DNA of 30,565 nucleotides from an uncultured Gemmatimonadota bacterium (GTDB lineage Bacteria; Gemmatimonadota; Gemmatimonadetes; Gemmatimonadales; Gemmatimonadaceae). The stretch is from the NCBI GenBank assembly GCA_903894655.1, contig CAITQY010000679.1, forward strand, positions 1 to 30,565, written 5' to 3'. A program made the position numbers and the translations under genes. The notes beneath the pieces are model-generated. The model was not told where the DNA came from. It did no database searches and saw only the letters and a list, made by a program, of their open reading frames with translations. Positions 16,145 through 24,685 of the stretch are shown here, piece by piece. The number at the start of each line of letters is the position of its first letter. Position 1 is the stretch's first letter.

Positions 16145-18858
16145 GTGGTGCGGCCACGCCGTTGATGCAGCAGTATCGGGAGATCAAGTCGCGTCATCAG
16201 GATGCGATTCTGTTTTTCCGTATGGGCGATTTCTACGAGATGTTCTACGACGACGCCGAAACGGCGTCGCGGGCGATCGGCCTGACGCTGACCTCGCGCA
16301 ACAACGGCGGGGCGGCAGAGGTGCCGTTGGCGGGCATTCCGGTGAAGGCGGCGGCGGAGTATCTACGCCGCCTGGTGGGGCAAGGCTTCCGGGTCGCCAT
16401 CTGCGAGCAGGTGGAGGACCCGAAGTTTGCCAAGGGGCTCGTGAAGCGCGAAGTGGTGGAGACGATCACCCCAGGCGCCGTGTTTGCCGATGATCTGCTC
16501 GATGGTGCGCGGGCGAACTACGTGTGCGCCATCGCGACCGGTCGCGACTGCTCGCGCGACGGATCGCGCGAACAGATCGGCATCGCGGCGGCCGACTTGT
16601 CCACGGGTGAGTGGCGCCTGTTTCTGGTGACGCCGATGGATGCGCCGGCGGTGCTGGCGCGATTGTCACCGCGTGAACTGCTGGTGGTGCGTGGGGTGTC
16701 GCACCCTGAGCTGGCGGCCGCGATGACGGCCGTGGACAACGTGCTGGTGACCGAGCGCGAGGGGTGGGAATTCGACGCGCAATTGGCGGGCGATGAACTG
16801 GCCCGACAGTTCGATGTTCGATCGCTGGAAGGCTTCGGCTTGGGGAGCGACGATGCGGGCGCGATCGGCGCCGCTGGTGCGCTGTTGCGCTACTTGCGCG
16901 AATTGCAGCCGGGCGGATTGCCGCACCTCGCGCGTCCGGTGGTGGAGCGTCCGGGCGGCGTCATGCCGCTCGACGAGATGACACGTCGCAATCTCGAGTT
17001 GGTGGAGTCGCTACGTGGTGGTGAGCTGGCGGGCACGTTGCTGTCGGTGCTCGATCGCACGACCACGCCGATGGGCCAGCGCCTGCTGCGTCAGTGGCTG
17101 CTGGCTCCGTTGCTCGAGCGCGATGCGATCGAACTGCGTCTCGATGCGGTGACGGTGTTGGTGCGCGATCCAGTCGGACGCGCCAGTGTGCGCGAGGCGC
17201 TTGATGGCGTACGTGACGTGGAGCGACTGGCCAGCAAAGCGGCGGCCGGCCGGGCTACGCCACGTGAACTGCGCGCCCTCGGTGATTCACTAGCGCGCTT
17301 GCCGCACGTGGCCGACGCGGTGCGCGGCGTGCTGACGCACGCCGCCCAAGGCAATTCGAGCGGCGGCCTGCTCACGGCCATGCTCGACGATTGGGACGAT
17401 GGTCGCGACTGCGCTGAACGGCTCACGACGATGCTGGTGGAACGCCCGCCGCTCATGATCGGTGAAGAAGACACGATCGCGCCGGGTATGGATGCCGAGC
17501 TGGATGCGCTGCGCGCGCTGCGCGACGGCGGTAAGGATGCGATTGCGACGATCCAGTCGCAGGAGCGCGCGCGCACCGGTATCCACTCGCTCAAGGTGGG
17601 GTACAATCGCGTCTTCGGGTATTTCCTCGAGATCTCGAACGCCAACAAGCATCTCGTTCCCGACGACTATCAGCGACGTCAGACGCTCACAGGGGCCGAA
17701 CGGTATGTGACGCCGGCTCTCAAGGAGTATGAGGAGAAGGTGCTCAGCGCGGCCGATCGCATCGAGACACGCGAGCGCGAATTGTTCGAGGCATTGCGTC
17801 GTGATGCGGGCGCGGCGATCCGCCGGTGGCAGCAGGTGGCGCGCCGGGTGGCGACGATCGACGTACTCACGGCCTTCGCTGACGTAGCGGAGCGCGAACA
17901 GTACGCGCGCCCCGAGCTGCACGACGGCTTCGACCTGGAGATCGTGGCGGGGCGCCATCCGGTGGTGGAGCGGATGATGGCGCGGGAGAAGTTCATCCCG
18001 AACGATCTCGTGCTGAGCGAGGACGGTCAGATGATCGTGCTGACCGGTCCGAACATGGCGGGTAAGAGCACGATCCTGCGTCAGGTCGGCTTGATCCAGC
18101 TCATGGCACAGGTCGGCGCCTATGTGCCGGCGCGTCGGGCCAAGCTGCCGATCGTGGACCGCTTGTTCACGCGCGTGGGTGCCAGCGACAATCTGGTGCG
18201 TGGCCAGTCTACGTTCATGGTGGAGATGAGCGAGACGAGCGCGATTCTCCACACGGCGACCAAGCGGTCGTTGGTACTGCTCGACGAAATCGGTCGCGGC
18301 ACCAGCACGTACGACGGCGTGTCGATCGCCTGGAGCGTGAGCGAACACCTGCATGATGCGATCGGCTGCAAGACCGTATTCGCCACGCACTATCACGAGC
18401 TCACGCAGCTAGCGAGCGAGCTGAGTGGCGTGCGCAATTTCACAGTGGCGGTGCGCGAAGTGGGCGATCAGGTGCTATTTTTGCACCGGCTCATTCCCGG
18501 CGGCGCCGATCGGTCGTACGGCATCGAGGTGGGGCGCCTGGCGGGATTGCCGGCCGCGGTGATCGCCCGCGCCAAGGAAGTGCTGGCGCTGCTCGAGGGT
18601 GAAGGCGAACAGATGGCGGCGCGACTGACCGCTGATGGACTGGCGGCGCCCAAGAGTGTGTCGCGAAAGGGGCCACGCATGAAGCAAGCGGGGCCATCGA
18701 CGCCGCAGCTCGGCTTTTTCGGCGAGGCACCGCCACCGGCCCCCGATCCGGCGTTGACCCGCTTGGCCGACGCCGTTGGCGCGCTCGAGCCCGATCAGAT
18801 GACGCCGATGCAGGCGTTGACGGCGTTGGCGTCGCTCAAGCAGTCGCTGAACGACTGA
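16141..18858 (+). CDS. mutS: DNA mismatch repair protein MutS
   Basis: This gene encodes 905 residues. It has a mismatch-recognition domain with FFRMGDFYEMFYDDA (23-37, holding the Phe-x-Glu that probes mismatches), connector and core helices, then the ABC-type ATPase with Walker A TGPNMAGKST (about 635-644), Walker B DEIGRGTSTYDG and the FATHYHEL motif. The C-terminus has an LGFF-type block, a possible clamp contact (inferred). It recognises base mismatches and recruits MutL. The GTG start at 16141 overlaps the SPOR gene by 4 bases, and mug follows 4 bp after the stop. No mutL is in the window. Confidence 0.98.
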   Translation: MSGAATPLMQQYREIKSRHQDAILFFRMGDFYEMFYDDAETASRAIGLTLTSRNNGGAAEVPLAGIPVKAAAEYLRRLVGQGFRVAICEQVEDPKFAKGLVKREVVETITPGAVFADDLLDGARANYVCAIATGRDCSRDGSREQIGIAAADLSTGEWRLFLVTPMDAPAVLARLSPRELLVVRGVSHPELAAAMTAVDNVLVTEREGWEFDAQLAGDELARQFDVRSLEGFGLGSDDAGAIGAAGALLRYLRELQPGGLPHLARPVVERPGGVMPLDEMTRRNLELVESLRGGELAGTLLSVLDRTTTPMGQRLLRQWLLAPLLERDAIELRLDAVTVLVRDPVGRASVREALDGVRDVERLASKAAAGRATPRELRALGDSLARLPHVADAVRGVLTHAAQGNSSGGLLTAMLDDWDDGRDCAERLTTMLVERPPLMIGEEDTIAPGMDAELDALRALRDGGKDAIATIQSQERARTGIHSLKVGYNRVFGYFLEISNANKHLVPDDYQRRQTLTGAERYVTPALKEYEEKVLSAADRIETRERELFEALRRDAGAAIRRWQQVARRVATIDVLTAFADVAEREQYARPELHDGFDLEIVAGRHPVVERMMAREKFIPNDLVLSEDGQMIVLTGPNMAGKSTILRQVGLIQLMAQVGAYVPARRAKLPIVDRLFTRVGASDNLVRGQSTFMVEMSETSAILHTATKRSLVLLDEIGRGTSTYDGVSIAWSVSEHLHDAIGCKTVFATHYHELTQLASELSGVRNFTVAVREVGDQVLFLHRLIPGGADRSYGIEVGRLAGLPAAVIARAKEVLALLEGEGEQMAARLTADGLAAPKSVSRKGPRMKQAGPSTPQLGFFGEAPPPAPDPALTRLADAVGALEPDQMTPMQALTALASLKQSLND

Positions 18859-18862
18859 TGAG

Positions 18863-19429
18863 GTGGCGGTCGTGAGTTCGGCGCCGAAGAAGCCCACCAA
18901 GGCTGAGTTGGCGGCAGCGGTCGATCTGATCGTGCCGGATCTGATCGCGCCGGCACTGCGGGTGCTGTTCTGTGGCATCAACCCCGGGCTCTACACGGCG
19001 GCGATTGGTCATCACTTCGGCCGGCCGGGCAATCGATTCTGGCCGGCGCTGCATGGCGCCGGCTTCACGCCGCGTCTGTTCGCGCCGTGGGAGGAGCGGG
19101 CGCTGCTGCCGCTTGGTATCGGCATCACCAACATGGTGGAGCGCACGACTGCCACGGCGGCGGAGCTCAGCCCGGATGAGTACGTAGCGGGTGGCCAGCG
19201 CCTGCGTAGGTTGGTGGAGGCGCAGCGGCCGCGCGTGGTGGCGTTTTTGGGGATTGGCGCCTATCGCACGGCATTCGGGCGCCCCAAGGCCATGCTGGGG
19301 TTACAGTACGAGCGACTCGCCGACTCGGCATTATGGGTTTTACCAAGTCCCAGCGGATTGAACGCCAATCACCAGCTGGCGGATCTCGTGGCGCTGCTGC
19401 GGGCGCTGCGCGAGTGGGTGGACGGGTAG
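18863..19429 (+). CDS. mug: Mug/TDG-family mismatch-specific uracil/thymine DNA glycosylase
   Basis: This gene encodes about 188 residues. The family motifs are present: VLFCGINPGLY (33-43), with the catalytic Asn of GINPG, FGRPGNRFWPALH (53-65) and VLPSPSGLNANHQ (near 160-172), the minor-groove/intercalation loop. These enzymes remove uracil or thymine opposite guanine and start base-excision repair. The product is cytoplasmic and nucleoid-associated. It begins with GTG at 18863 (or GTG at 18872), 4 bp after mutS, so two mismatch-directed repair genes share a transcript. An N-terminal extension of about 30 residues (KKPTKAELAAAVDLIVPD) precedes the fold. Confidence 0.93.
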   Translation: MAVVSSAPKKPTKAELAAAVDLIVPDLIAPALRVLFCGINPGLYTAAIGHHFGRPGNRFWPALHGAGFTPRLFAPWEERALLPLGIGITNMVERTTATAAELSPDEYVAGGQRLRRLVEAQRPRVVAFLGIGAYRTAFGRPKAMLGLQYERLADSALWVLPSPSGLNANHQLADLVALLRALREWVDG

Positions 19430-19522
19430 CGCAGTCCGGTTTCCGTTGGCATCCGTTCGTGTCCGTTCGTCTCAGTTCGTGTTGTCGTGATCTGCGTTTC
19501 TCACCCTGCTCCAACTCGACCG
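19430..19522. repeat. 10-bp degenerate tandem repeat after mug
   Basis: From 19451 to 19480 the sequence steps in 10-bp units (ATCCGTTCGT, GTCCGTTCGT, CTCAGTTCGT), with a weaker unit at 19441-19450. It lies between the mug stop and the glutaminyl cyclotransferase start. No function is evident. Confidence 0.6.
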
Positions 19523-20386
19523 ATGGCTCTTCTTTCCAGCATGCGACGTTCGCGCACGGCTTCGGTCGTGATTCTGTTCGGCACGGTGGCGTTCGTCTCG
19601 ACGGCCGGCGCCTTCGGCGCATGCGGTGGGGATCGTGGCGCGGCCAGTGCCGCCAGTGGCGATACCACGAGCATCGTGGCCGCACGCACCCCGACCTACA
19701 GCGTCGAGGTGGTGCAGAGCTATCCGCATGATCCGAAGGCGTTCACGCAGGGATTGGTGTGGCACGAGAACCGGCTCTTCGAGAGCACCGGTCAGGTGGG
19801 CACGTCAAACATTCGCGAAGTCGAGCTCAACTCCGGCCGCGTGATCCGGCAACAGGATCTTGAAGCGCCACACTTCGGAGAAGGCATCGTGCTGCTGGGT
19901 GAGCAGCTGTTTCAGATCACCTGGACGAGTGGCAAGGCGTTCGTGTACGACTGGAAGAGCTTCACGCGCACGGGGCAGTTCACGTACGACGGCGAAGGGT
20001 GGGGACTCACCACCGACGGGTCGGCCATCATCATGAGCAACGGCACGTCAGCCCTCGTGTGGCGTGATCCGGCCACGTTCGCCGTGCAGAAAACGATCAC
20101 CGTGACCGATCATGGCACCCCCGTGTCGCAGCTCAATGAGCTCGAGTGGGTGAAGGGCGAGATCTGGGCCAATATCTGGCAGACCGAGCAGATCGCCCGC
20201 ATCGATCCCGCCACCGGCAACGTGACGGGATGGATCGACCTGAAGGGGATCCTGCCCGCAATCGATCGCACCGGCAGCGAAGACGTGATGAACGGCATCG
20301 CCTACGATGCCGCTCGCGACCGCCTGTTCGTGACCGGGAAGCTGTGGTCGAAACTCTACGAGATCACGCTCAAGCAGCGCTCGTAA
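19523..20386 (+). CDS. Lipoprotein glutaminyl-peptide cyclotransferase (beta-propeller type)
   Basis: This gene encodes about 287 residues. The N-terminus is a lipoprotein signal (MRRSRTASVV... lipobox GAFGAC), so the start is either ATG 19523 or ATG 19541; the open frame extends to 19487. The mature part matches the plant/bacterial glutamine cyclotransferase beta-propeller family: YPHDPKAFTQGLVW, FESTGQVGTSNIREVEL, EGWGLTTDGS, LNELEWVKGEIWANIWQT and MNGIAYDAARDRLFVTGK. The enzyme turns N-terminal Gln of peptides into pyroglutamate, probably at the cell surface or in the periplasm. Why a lipid anchor is used is unknown. It converges on the Ig-like peptidase gene, with 41 bp of GC-rich repeats between them. 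Confidence 0.92.
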   Translation: MALLSSMRRSRTASVVILFGTVAFVSTAGAFGACGGDRGAASAASGDTTSIVAARTPTYSVEVVQSYPHDPKAFTQGLVWHENRLFESTGQVGTSNIREVELNSGRVIRQQDLEAPHFGEGIVLLGEQLFQITWTSGKAFVYDWKSFTRTGQFTYDGEGWGLTTDGSAIIMSNGTSALVWRDPATFAVQKTITVTDHGTPVSQLNELEWVKGEIWANIWQTEQIARIDPATGNVTGWIDLKGILPAIDRTGSEDVMNGIAYDAARDRLFVTGKLWSKLYEITLKQRS

Positions 20387-20427
20387 CGCACCGCGTTCGT
20401 TAGCGCCGCCGCGTTAGCGCCGCCGCG
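20387..20427. repeat. 14-bp tandem repeat between convergent genes
   Basis: Two copies of GTTAGCGCCGCCGC lie back to back at about 20399-20426, followed by a third related GTCAGCG step running into the stop of the minus-strand gene. It may come from slippage, or serve in termination. No clear hairpin with a U-tract is seen. Confidence 0.6.
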
Positions 20428-22872
20428 TCAGCGTAGCCGCACCAGTGCGTACTTGAGCGTGCTGGGCGGCAACGCGCCGTTCGACGATACGGTCACCACG
20501 GCACTGCGTCCAGCTGGAATGCCGAAGCGGACGAATGAACTCGTACCGCCGGCCAGCAGGACGCGCTGCGGTGAGCCGGACAGCAGTGAGCGCGTCGCGA
20601 TGGGATACACCCCCAGCGCCGTGCCACCAGAGAAGCGCAGCCCTGGATAAATGCTGCGGAAATTCCACGACGGCATGATGTAGCTCTGGGACAATGCCGC
20701 CGTTGTGGTCGGCGAGAAGTCGTCGGCGATGAGCGACACCGACCAGTCGCGCAGATAGTCGGCGAACTGACCGCCCGAGAGCACGTTTTGCAAATTGGCT
20801 ACGCCTGTCGTATTGGAATTCACGAGCGAGCGCAGGAATGAGGCTTCCCCGGCAGCGCCCTGACGGCCTGCCGCATAGCGCAGAAAATTCCAGATCGCGC
20901 CGCGCGTGGCTAGCGAGTCGTTGGGCGCGTACGGCGAATTCACTTCGGGTGCGATGAGATAGCTGTAGAAGCGCGAAAAGTTCTGTGACGCATAATTGCG
21001 GAACTGATCGGAGCGCGTGGCGTTCCCCGCCACATCGGTGAGACCGAGATTCTGCCGCGACGTGACATTGGTCATGCGGAAGTACAGCAGTTCCTCGGCC
21101 AGGTGCGACAGGCCTTCGTCCAGCCAAGTCTCTTCGTTCGGACGCGCGCCGGTGTTCACGTACAAGCGTCGCGACGAATTGATCAGGTGCTGGAGCTCGT
21201 GTGCGATGGTCGTGAGATTCAGCAGCGTCACTTCATCCTTCGTGCGCTTGTTCGTATTCACCGTCCCGTTGGGATCGGGCGCGAGCAGGTAGAACATCTC
21301 GGCTTCATTCGACGCGGCGCAGGCGGCGAGTCCGTTCTTGGCCGTCTTCGGATACAGGTCGCGCGCGAAGAAGAACCCGCCAATCGTATACCCCGCGCCC
21401 GACGGCGTGAGGGCGTTCACCGCGCGGGTGTACAACAGGATGATCTTGCCGTAGCCGCTGATGTTCGAGGGTGCCCCGAACGCGGTGGTGTCCATCGGAA
21501 ACACGAGCGTGTCGAACGTGGCAGCGATCGCAGCGTACTCGGCGTCGGTGTAGCCACCAGTGGGATTTTCGGTGTCGCTGACGATGATGGATTTCGTCCC
21601 CACGGCGGCCACGCGCCCTGACCTGGTGTCGGCGTTGGCGCATGCCACGTTCGCGTTCACGTTCAGGCGAAGCACATCGCCCACTTTCGCGTCGGCCGCC
21701 GTGACGGCATACGCAGTGCGCGACAGCGCGGTGCCCGACGGCGCAGTACGCGAGGCCATCCACTCGCGGGCCTCGCCGACCAGCGGTGTGAGTTCACGCC
21801 GTTCAAGGGTACGCCGCGCCAGTTCGGCCGCGCGTACGGGCGACAACGCTGTGGTGGCGGCCTCGGACGCATCGATGGACGTCGGCATCGACGAGGAGCC
21901 GGATGCGATCGGCGCGAAGGGATTGGCGTCGCCCGTGAGAGCGGCGATGGTGGGACCGGTGGTGCCGAGCGCGAGCAGGTCCACCGGTGACGACGTCCCG
22001 AACGAGGTGGCCGTTGAGACTAGCGTGAGGGCGTACTCACCGTTAATGGCCGACGGCGATGAAATGCAGGTGGTGATGCTCGCGCTGCCGGCCGGTGGGA
22101 TAAACACTTCGCCCAGCGCCAACACGCGCGCGGCGATCGGGCCGCACACGCTCGCTCCTGTGGCCGATATGGTTACCGGCACGGTGTCGGCGCGGCCGGA
22201 GGCCTCGGCCACCACGCGGGCGGTGCCCACGGTCACGGCGGTCACGAGCCCCGTCGAGTTTATGGAGGCCAGTGTGGGATCGAGTGTGCTGTAGCTGATC
22301 GACTGGCCGACGATGGTGTTGCCGTACTGATCACGCAGCGATCCACGCACCCGCACCGTGTCGCCGACGTTCAGATAGGCCGCTTCCGGAGACGCCACGA
22401 GCAGAGCCGCCGGTCCGGCGATCACCGTCGCGGTAAAGACCACTGGCGTGACGCCGTTCACCTGAGCGCTGACGCGCGCCGTGCCGGCGGTTGAGCCCAG
22501 CGTCCAGACGGTGGTGGCGACGCCGCGTGAGTCGGCAGTGGACCGTGTGGGTGAGGCGGTCCCCGATCCCACACCCACGTCCCAGTCTACACGCGCTCCC
22601 GATATGGTTTTGCCACTCTTGTCGGTGACCACCACCGCGAGCGGTACAGCTAGCGCGGCGCCGACCACGCCGGTCTGCGCGTTGCCGGCTTCCGTCCTGA
22701 TGGCGGTCGCGACCGGTCCGGGGCCCGTGCTCTTTTCGCCCGAGCAGGCGCCCAACAGCAGCAAGGCGGCGCTGGCCAGCGAGAGCGTCGCGAATTGCGG
22801 CGTGCCTCGCGCGCCGAGTCGCGTGGGGCGGGCGGAAGCTGAACGATCAGCGAGATTGCGAAGCGAGAGCAT
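20428..22872 (-). CDS. Ig-like-domain lipoprotein with HExxH peptidase domain (M30/hyicolysin-like)
   Basis: This gene encodes 814 residues. A lipoprotein signal ends in LLGAC (Cys43). Ig-like segments follow at about 52-152 (Big_1-like, VTDKSGKTISGARVDWDV) and 155-236 (Big_2-like, YGNTIVGQSISYSTLDPTLASI). The peptidase part starts near 390 and carries AHELQHLINSSRR (557-569) and WLDEGLSHLAEE (583-594), where Glu586 is the likely third zinc ligand, as in M30 hyicolysin-type peptidases. The open frame reaches 23010, but ATG at 22872 is chosen because only it places the signal near the N-terminus. It should be a surface or secreted lipoprotein peptidase. It is a second, unrelated-fold member of the Ig-plus-peptidase design seen at 6576. 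Confidence 0.86.
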   Translation of the reverse strand: MLSLRNLADRSASARPTRLGARGTPQFATLSLASAALLLLGACSGEKSTGPGPVATAIRTEAGNAQTGVVGAALAVPLAVVVTDKSGKTISGARVDWDVGVGSGTASPTRSTADSRGVATTVWTLGSTAGTARVSAQVNGVTPVVFTATVIAGPAALLVASPEAAYLNVGDTVRVRGSLRDQYGNTIVGQSISYSTLDPTLASINSTGLVTAVTVGTARVVAEASGRADTVPVTISATGASVCGPIAARVLALGEVFIPPAGSASITTCISSPSAINGEYALTLVSTATSFGTSSPVDLLALGTTGPTIAALTGDANPFAPIASGSSSMPTSIDASEAATTALSPVRAAELARRTLERRELTPLVGEAREWMASRTAPSGTALSRTAYAVTAADAKVGDVLRLNVNANVACANADTRSGRVAAVGTKSIIVSDTENPTGGYTDAEYAAIAATFDTLVFPMDTTAFGAPSNISGYGKIILLYTRAVNALTPSGAGYTIGGFFFARDLYPKTAKNGLAACAASNEAEMFYLLAPDPNGTVNTNKRTKDEVTLLNLTTIAHELQHLINSSRRLYVNTGARPNEETWLDEGLSHLAEELLYFRMTNVTSRQNLGLTDVAGNATRSDQFRNYASQNFSRFYSYLIAPEVNSPYAPNDSLATRGAIWNFLRYAAGRQGAAGEASFLRSLVNSNTTGVANLQNVLSGGQFADYLRDWSVSLIADDFSPTTTAALSQSYIMPSWNFRSIYPGLRFSGGTALGVYPIATRSLLSGSPQRVLLAGGTSSFVRFGIPAGRSAVVTVSSNGALPPSTLKYALVRLR

Positions 22873-22960
22873 ATCGACTGCGGTTTGATGGAGGTCGGAC
22901 GATTCCGCCGAGTGCACGAAGAGGGTGTACATTCCAGTACGCGATCGGTATTCGGTGCTA

Positions 22961-22981
22961 CTGTATGCGCGGAAAATACAG
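22961..22981. promoter_or_regulatory. Short inverted repeat in the divergent cbs/Ig-lipoprotein region
   Basis: CTGTAT (22961-22966) and ATACAG (22976-22981) form a 6-bp dyad with a 9-nt centre, about 90 bp upstream of the minus-strand lipoprotein start. On the minus strand a TTGCCC and a TACAGT lie around it at a 15-bp spacing, slightly short for a sigma-70 promoter. It is a candidate operator-promoter, with weak support. Confidence 0.3.
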
Positions 22982-23036
22982 GGCAACGTGCTGCTTCGGC
23001 TGTTTGTCACGTTGCCCGCCTGCGTTGCCCGCCTGC
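22981..23036 (+). promoter_or_regulatory. Possible structured 5' leader of cbs
   Basis: GGGCAACGTG (22981-22990) pairs perfectly with CACGTTGCCC (23008-23017) around a 17-nt loop that itself contains a GC-UUCG-GC mini-hairpin. The right arm also runs into two perfect 13-bp units, GTTGCCCGCCTGC (23011-23023 and 23024-23036), so the second unit could compete for the same left arm. It lies about 100 bp before the cbs start. It matches no riboswitch I know by eye. Confidence 0.45.
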
Positions 23037-23132
23037 GTGGTACCCCGATCCCTGTGTCGTTGCTCGTCTCCGTGCATCCCCGACATCCCGAGGGGCCAAC
23101 GCTCCCCGGGACTCCCTGTGACGAATCCGGCC

Positions 23133-24605
23133 ATGTCCACCACCCTGTCGACTCCCCACCCGTCCGACGCGGCTTCCACCGACGCGGCTCCTACCAACGC
23201 GGTCGTGCCTGAAGAACACATCCGGCACCGTCGCCCCTACGGCAGTGTGCTGGAAACGATCGGCTGGACGCCGATGATCCGGCTGGCCCGCGTGGCCCGC
23301 GGCATCCGGACGCCGCTGTACGGTAAGGCCGACTTTTTCAATCCGGGCGGCAGCGTGAAGGATCGGGTGGGCATGCCGATGATCGAGTCGCACGAGCGGG
23401 CCGGCACCTTGAAGCCGGGGGGCACGATCGTGGAGGCCACGAGCGGTAATACGGGCGTCGGTCTGGCGATCGCCGCCGCGCTCAAGGGTTATCGCTGCAT
23501 CTTCACGATGCCCGACAAGATGTCGCAGGAAAAGGTGCGCCTGCTGAAAGCGTTCGGGGCCGAAGTGATCATCACGCCGACCGCCGTTGCGCACGATCAT
23601 CCGCAGAATTACGTGATGATGGCCAAGCGGATCGTGCGTGAGACGCCGGGCGCGGTGCTGGCGGGGCAGTTCGAGAATCCGGCCAATCCAGCGGCGCACA
23701 TGGCCACCACGGGCCCCGAGATTTGGGAGCAGACCGACGGTCGCATCACGCACTTCGTGGCCGGTGCCGGCACGGGCGGCACGATCACCGGCGTGGCGCG
23801 CTACCTCAAGAGCAAGAACCCGAACATCAAGATCATCGCGGCCGACCCGATGGGATCGGTGCTGGCCGAACTGTGGCGCAGCAAAGGCGAGGGCCATCCC
23901 ACCGGCGCGCCGTACAAGGTGGAAGGGGTGGGTCAGGACTGCGTGCCGCTCACGCTCGACATGAGTGTGATCGATGAATTCATCTCGGTGAGCGACAAGG
24001 ATGCCTTCGGTATGGCGCGTCGTCTTACGCGCGAAGAGGGCATTTTCGTGGGTGGATCGGCCGGCATGATTGCGCACGCCGCACTGAATGTGGCGCGCCG
24101 GCTCGATGACCCCGAGTCGTGTGTGGTCACCTTTCTCTGCGACACCGGCGAGCGCTATCTCAGCAAGGTGTTCAACGACGAGTGGATGCGTGAAAACCAG
24201 ATGCTCGACGTTTCGCCGACCACCATTGAAGCGGTGCTTGGCAACAAGGACGCCAGTGCGCCGGCCATTGTGAGTGTGTCGCCCGGGACCTCGGTGCGTC
24301 AGGCCATTCGGTTGATGGCGCTGCACAACGTGTCGCAAGTGCCGGTGATGGATGGCGCGGTGTGCATCGGCAGCGTGGCGGAATCGCAGCTCACGTCGAA
24401 GTCACTGGCCGACCCGAAGGTGCTCGATCAGTCGGTGAGCGACGTGATGGACCAGCCGTTTCCGGTGGTCGACAGCGATCAGCCGGTGGAGAGCGTGGCG
24501 AAGCTGCTGTCGAAGAGCAACCGCGCCGTGTTGATGAAGAAGGACGGGGTGGTGCAGGGGATCGTGACGCGCTTCGATGTGCTCGAACATCTGATGCATC
24601 GCTGA
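23133..24605 (+). CDS. cbs: Cystathionine beta-synthase with C-terminal CBS-domain pair
   Basis: This gene encodes 490 residues. It has a fold-type II PLP domain with the lysine in NPGGSVKDR (Lys77), the phosphate-contact SGNTG (about 107-111) and the glycine-rich GAGTGGTITG loop. A linker and two CBS motifs follow (about 365-490), as in regulated CBS enzymes that bind adenosyl ligands. It condenses serine with homocysteine to cystathionine; O-acetylserine-using cysteine synthases look similar, but the CBS pair and length favour CBS. No N-terminal haem-binding segment is seen, only a 30-residue Ala/Pro-rich lead. The frame is open from 22965; ATG at 23133 fits better, with GTG 23118 as an alternative. 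It is divergent from the Ig-like peptidase gene. Confidence 0.93.
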   Translation: MSTTLSTPHPSDAASTDAAPTNAVVPEEHIRHRRPYGSVLETIGWTPMIRLARVARGIRTPLYGKADFFNPGGSVKDRVGMPMIESHERAGTLKPGGTIVEATSGNTGVGLAIAAALKGYRCIFTMPDKMSQEKVRLLKAFGAEVIITPTAVAHDHPQNYVMMAKRIVRETPGAVLAGQFENPANPAAHMATTGPEIWEQTDGRITHFVAGAGTGGTITGVARYLKSKNPNIKIIAADPMGSVLAELWRSKGEGHPTGAPYKVEGVGQDCVPLTLDMSVIDEFISVSDKDAFGMARRLTREEGIFVGGSAGMIAHAALNVARRLDDPESCVVTFLCDTGERYLSKVFNDEWMRENQMLDVSPTTIEAVLGNKDASAPAIVSVSPGTSVRQAIRLMALHNVSQVPVMDGAVCIGSVAESQLTSKSLADPKVLDQSVSDVMDQPFPVVDSDQPVESVAKLLSKSNRAVLMKKDGVVQGIVTRFDVLEHLMHR

Positions 24606-24656
24606 AGCACCGCTGATGCATCGCTGATGCACCGCTGAAGAACCGCTGAAGCAGCG
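24589..24656. repeat. 11-bp tandem repeat across the cbs stop
   Basis: About six degenerate copies of an 11-bp unit (CGCTGATGCAC / CGCTGAAGCAC) run from 24589, inside the last cbs codons, to about 24654. The first unit encodes part of the LMHR terminus. As 11 is not a multiple of 3, the array continues out of frame beyond the stop at 24603-24605. It looks like slipped-strand expansion of the gene end. Confidence 0.85.
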
Positions 24657-24685
24657 ATAGCAGACGCTCGGCGCTCGTTGCGCCG

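Noticed and set aside
17290..18396. 368-codon minus-strand frame opposite mutS
   Set aside because: It lies fully within the conserved mutS coding region and has shadow-like composition.
22961..22981. LexA (SOS) box
   Set aside because: CTGT and ACAG are present, but the spacing between them is 13 nt instead of 8, and the flanking genes have no repair role.
22981..23132. Known S-adenosylmethionine or S-adenosylhomocysteine riboswitch before cbs
   Set aside because: I could not match the conserved core sequences of these classes by eye; only a simple stem and a tandem duplication are seen.
23007..24338. 443-codon minus-strand frame opposite cbs
   Set aside because: It is an antisense shadow of a conserved gene with biased Arg/His composition and no motifs.
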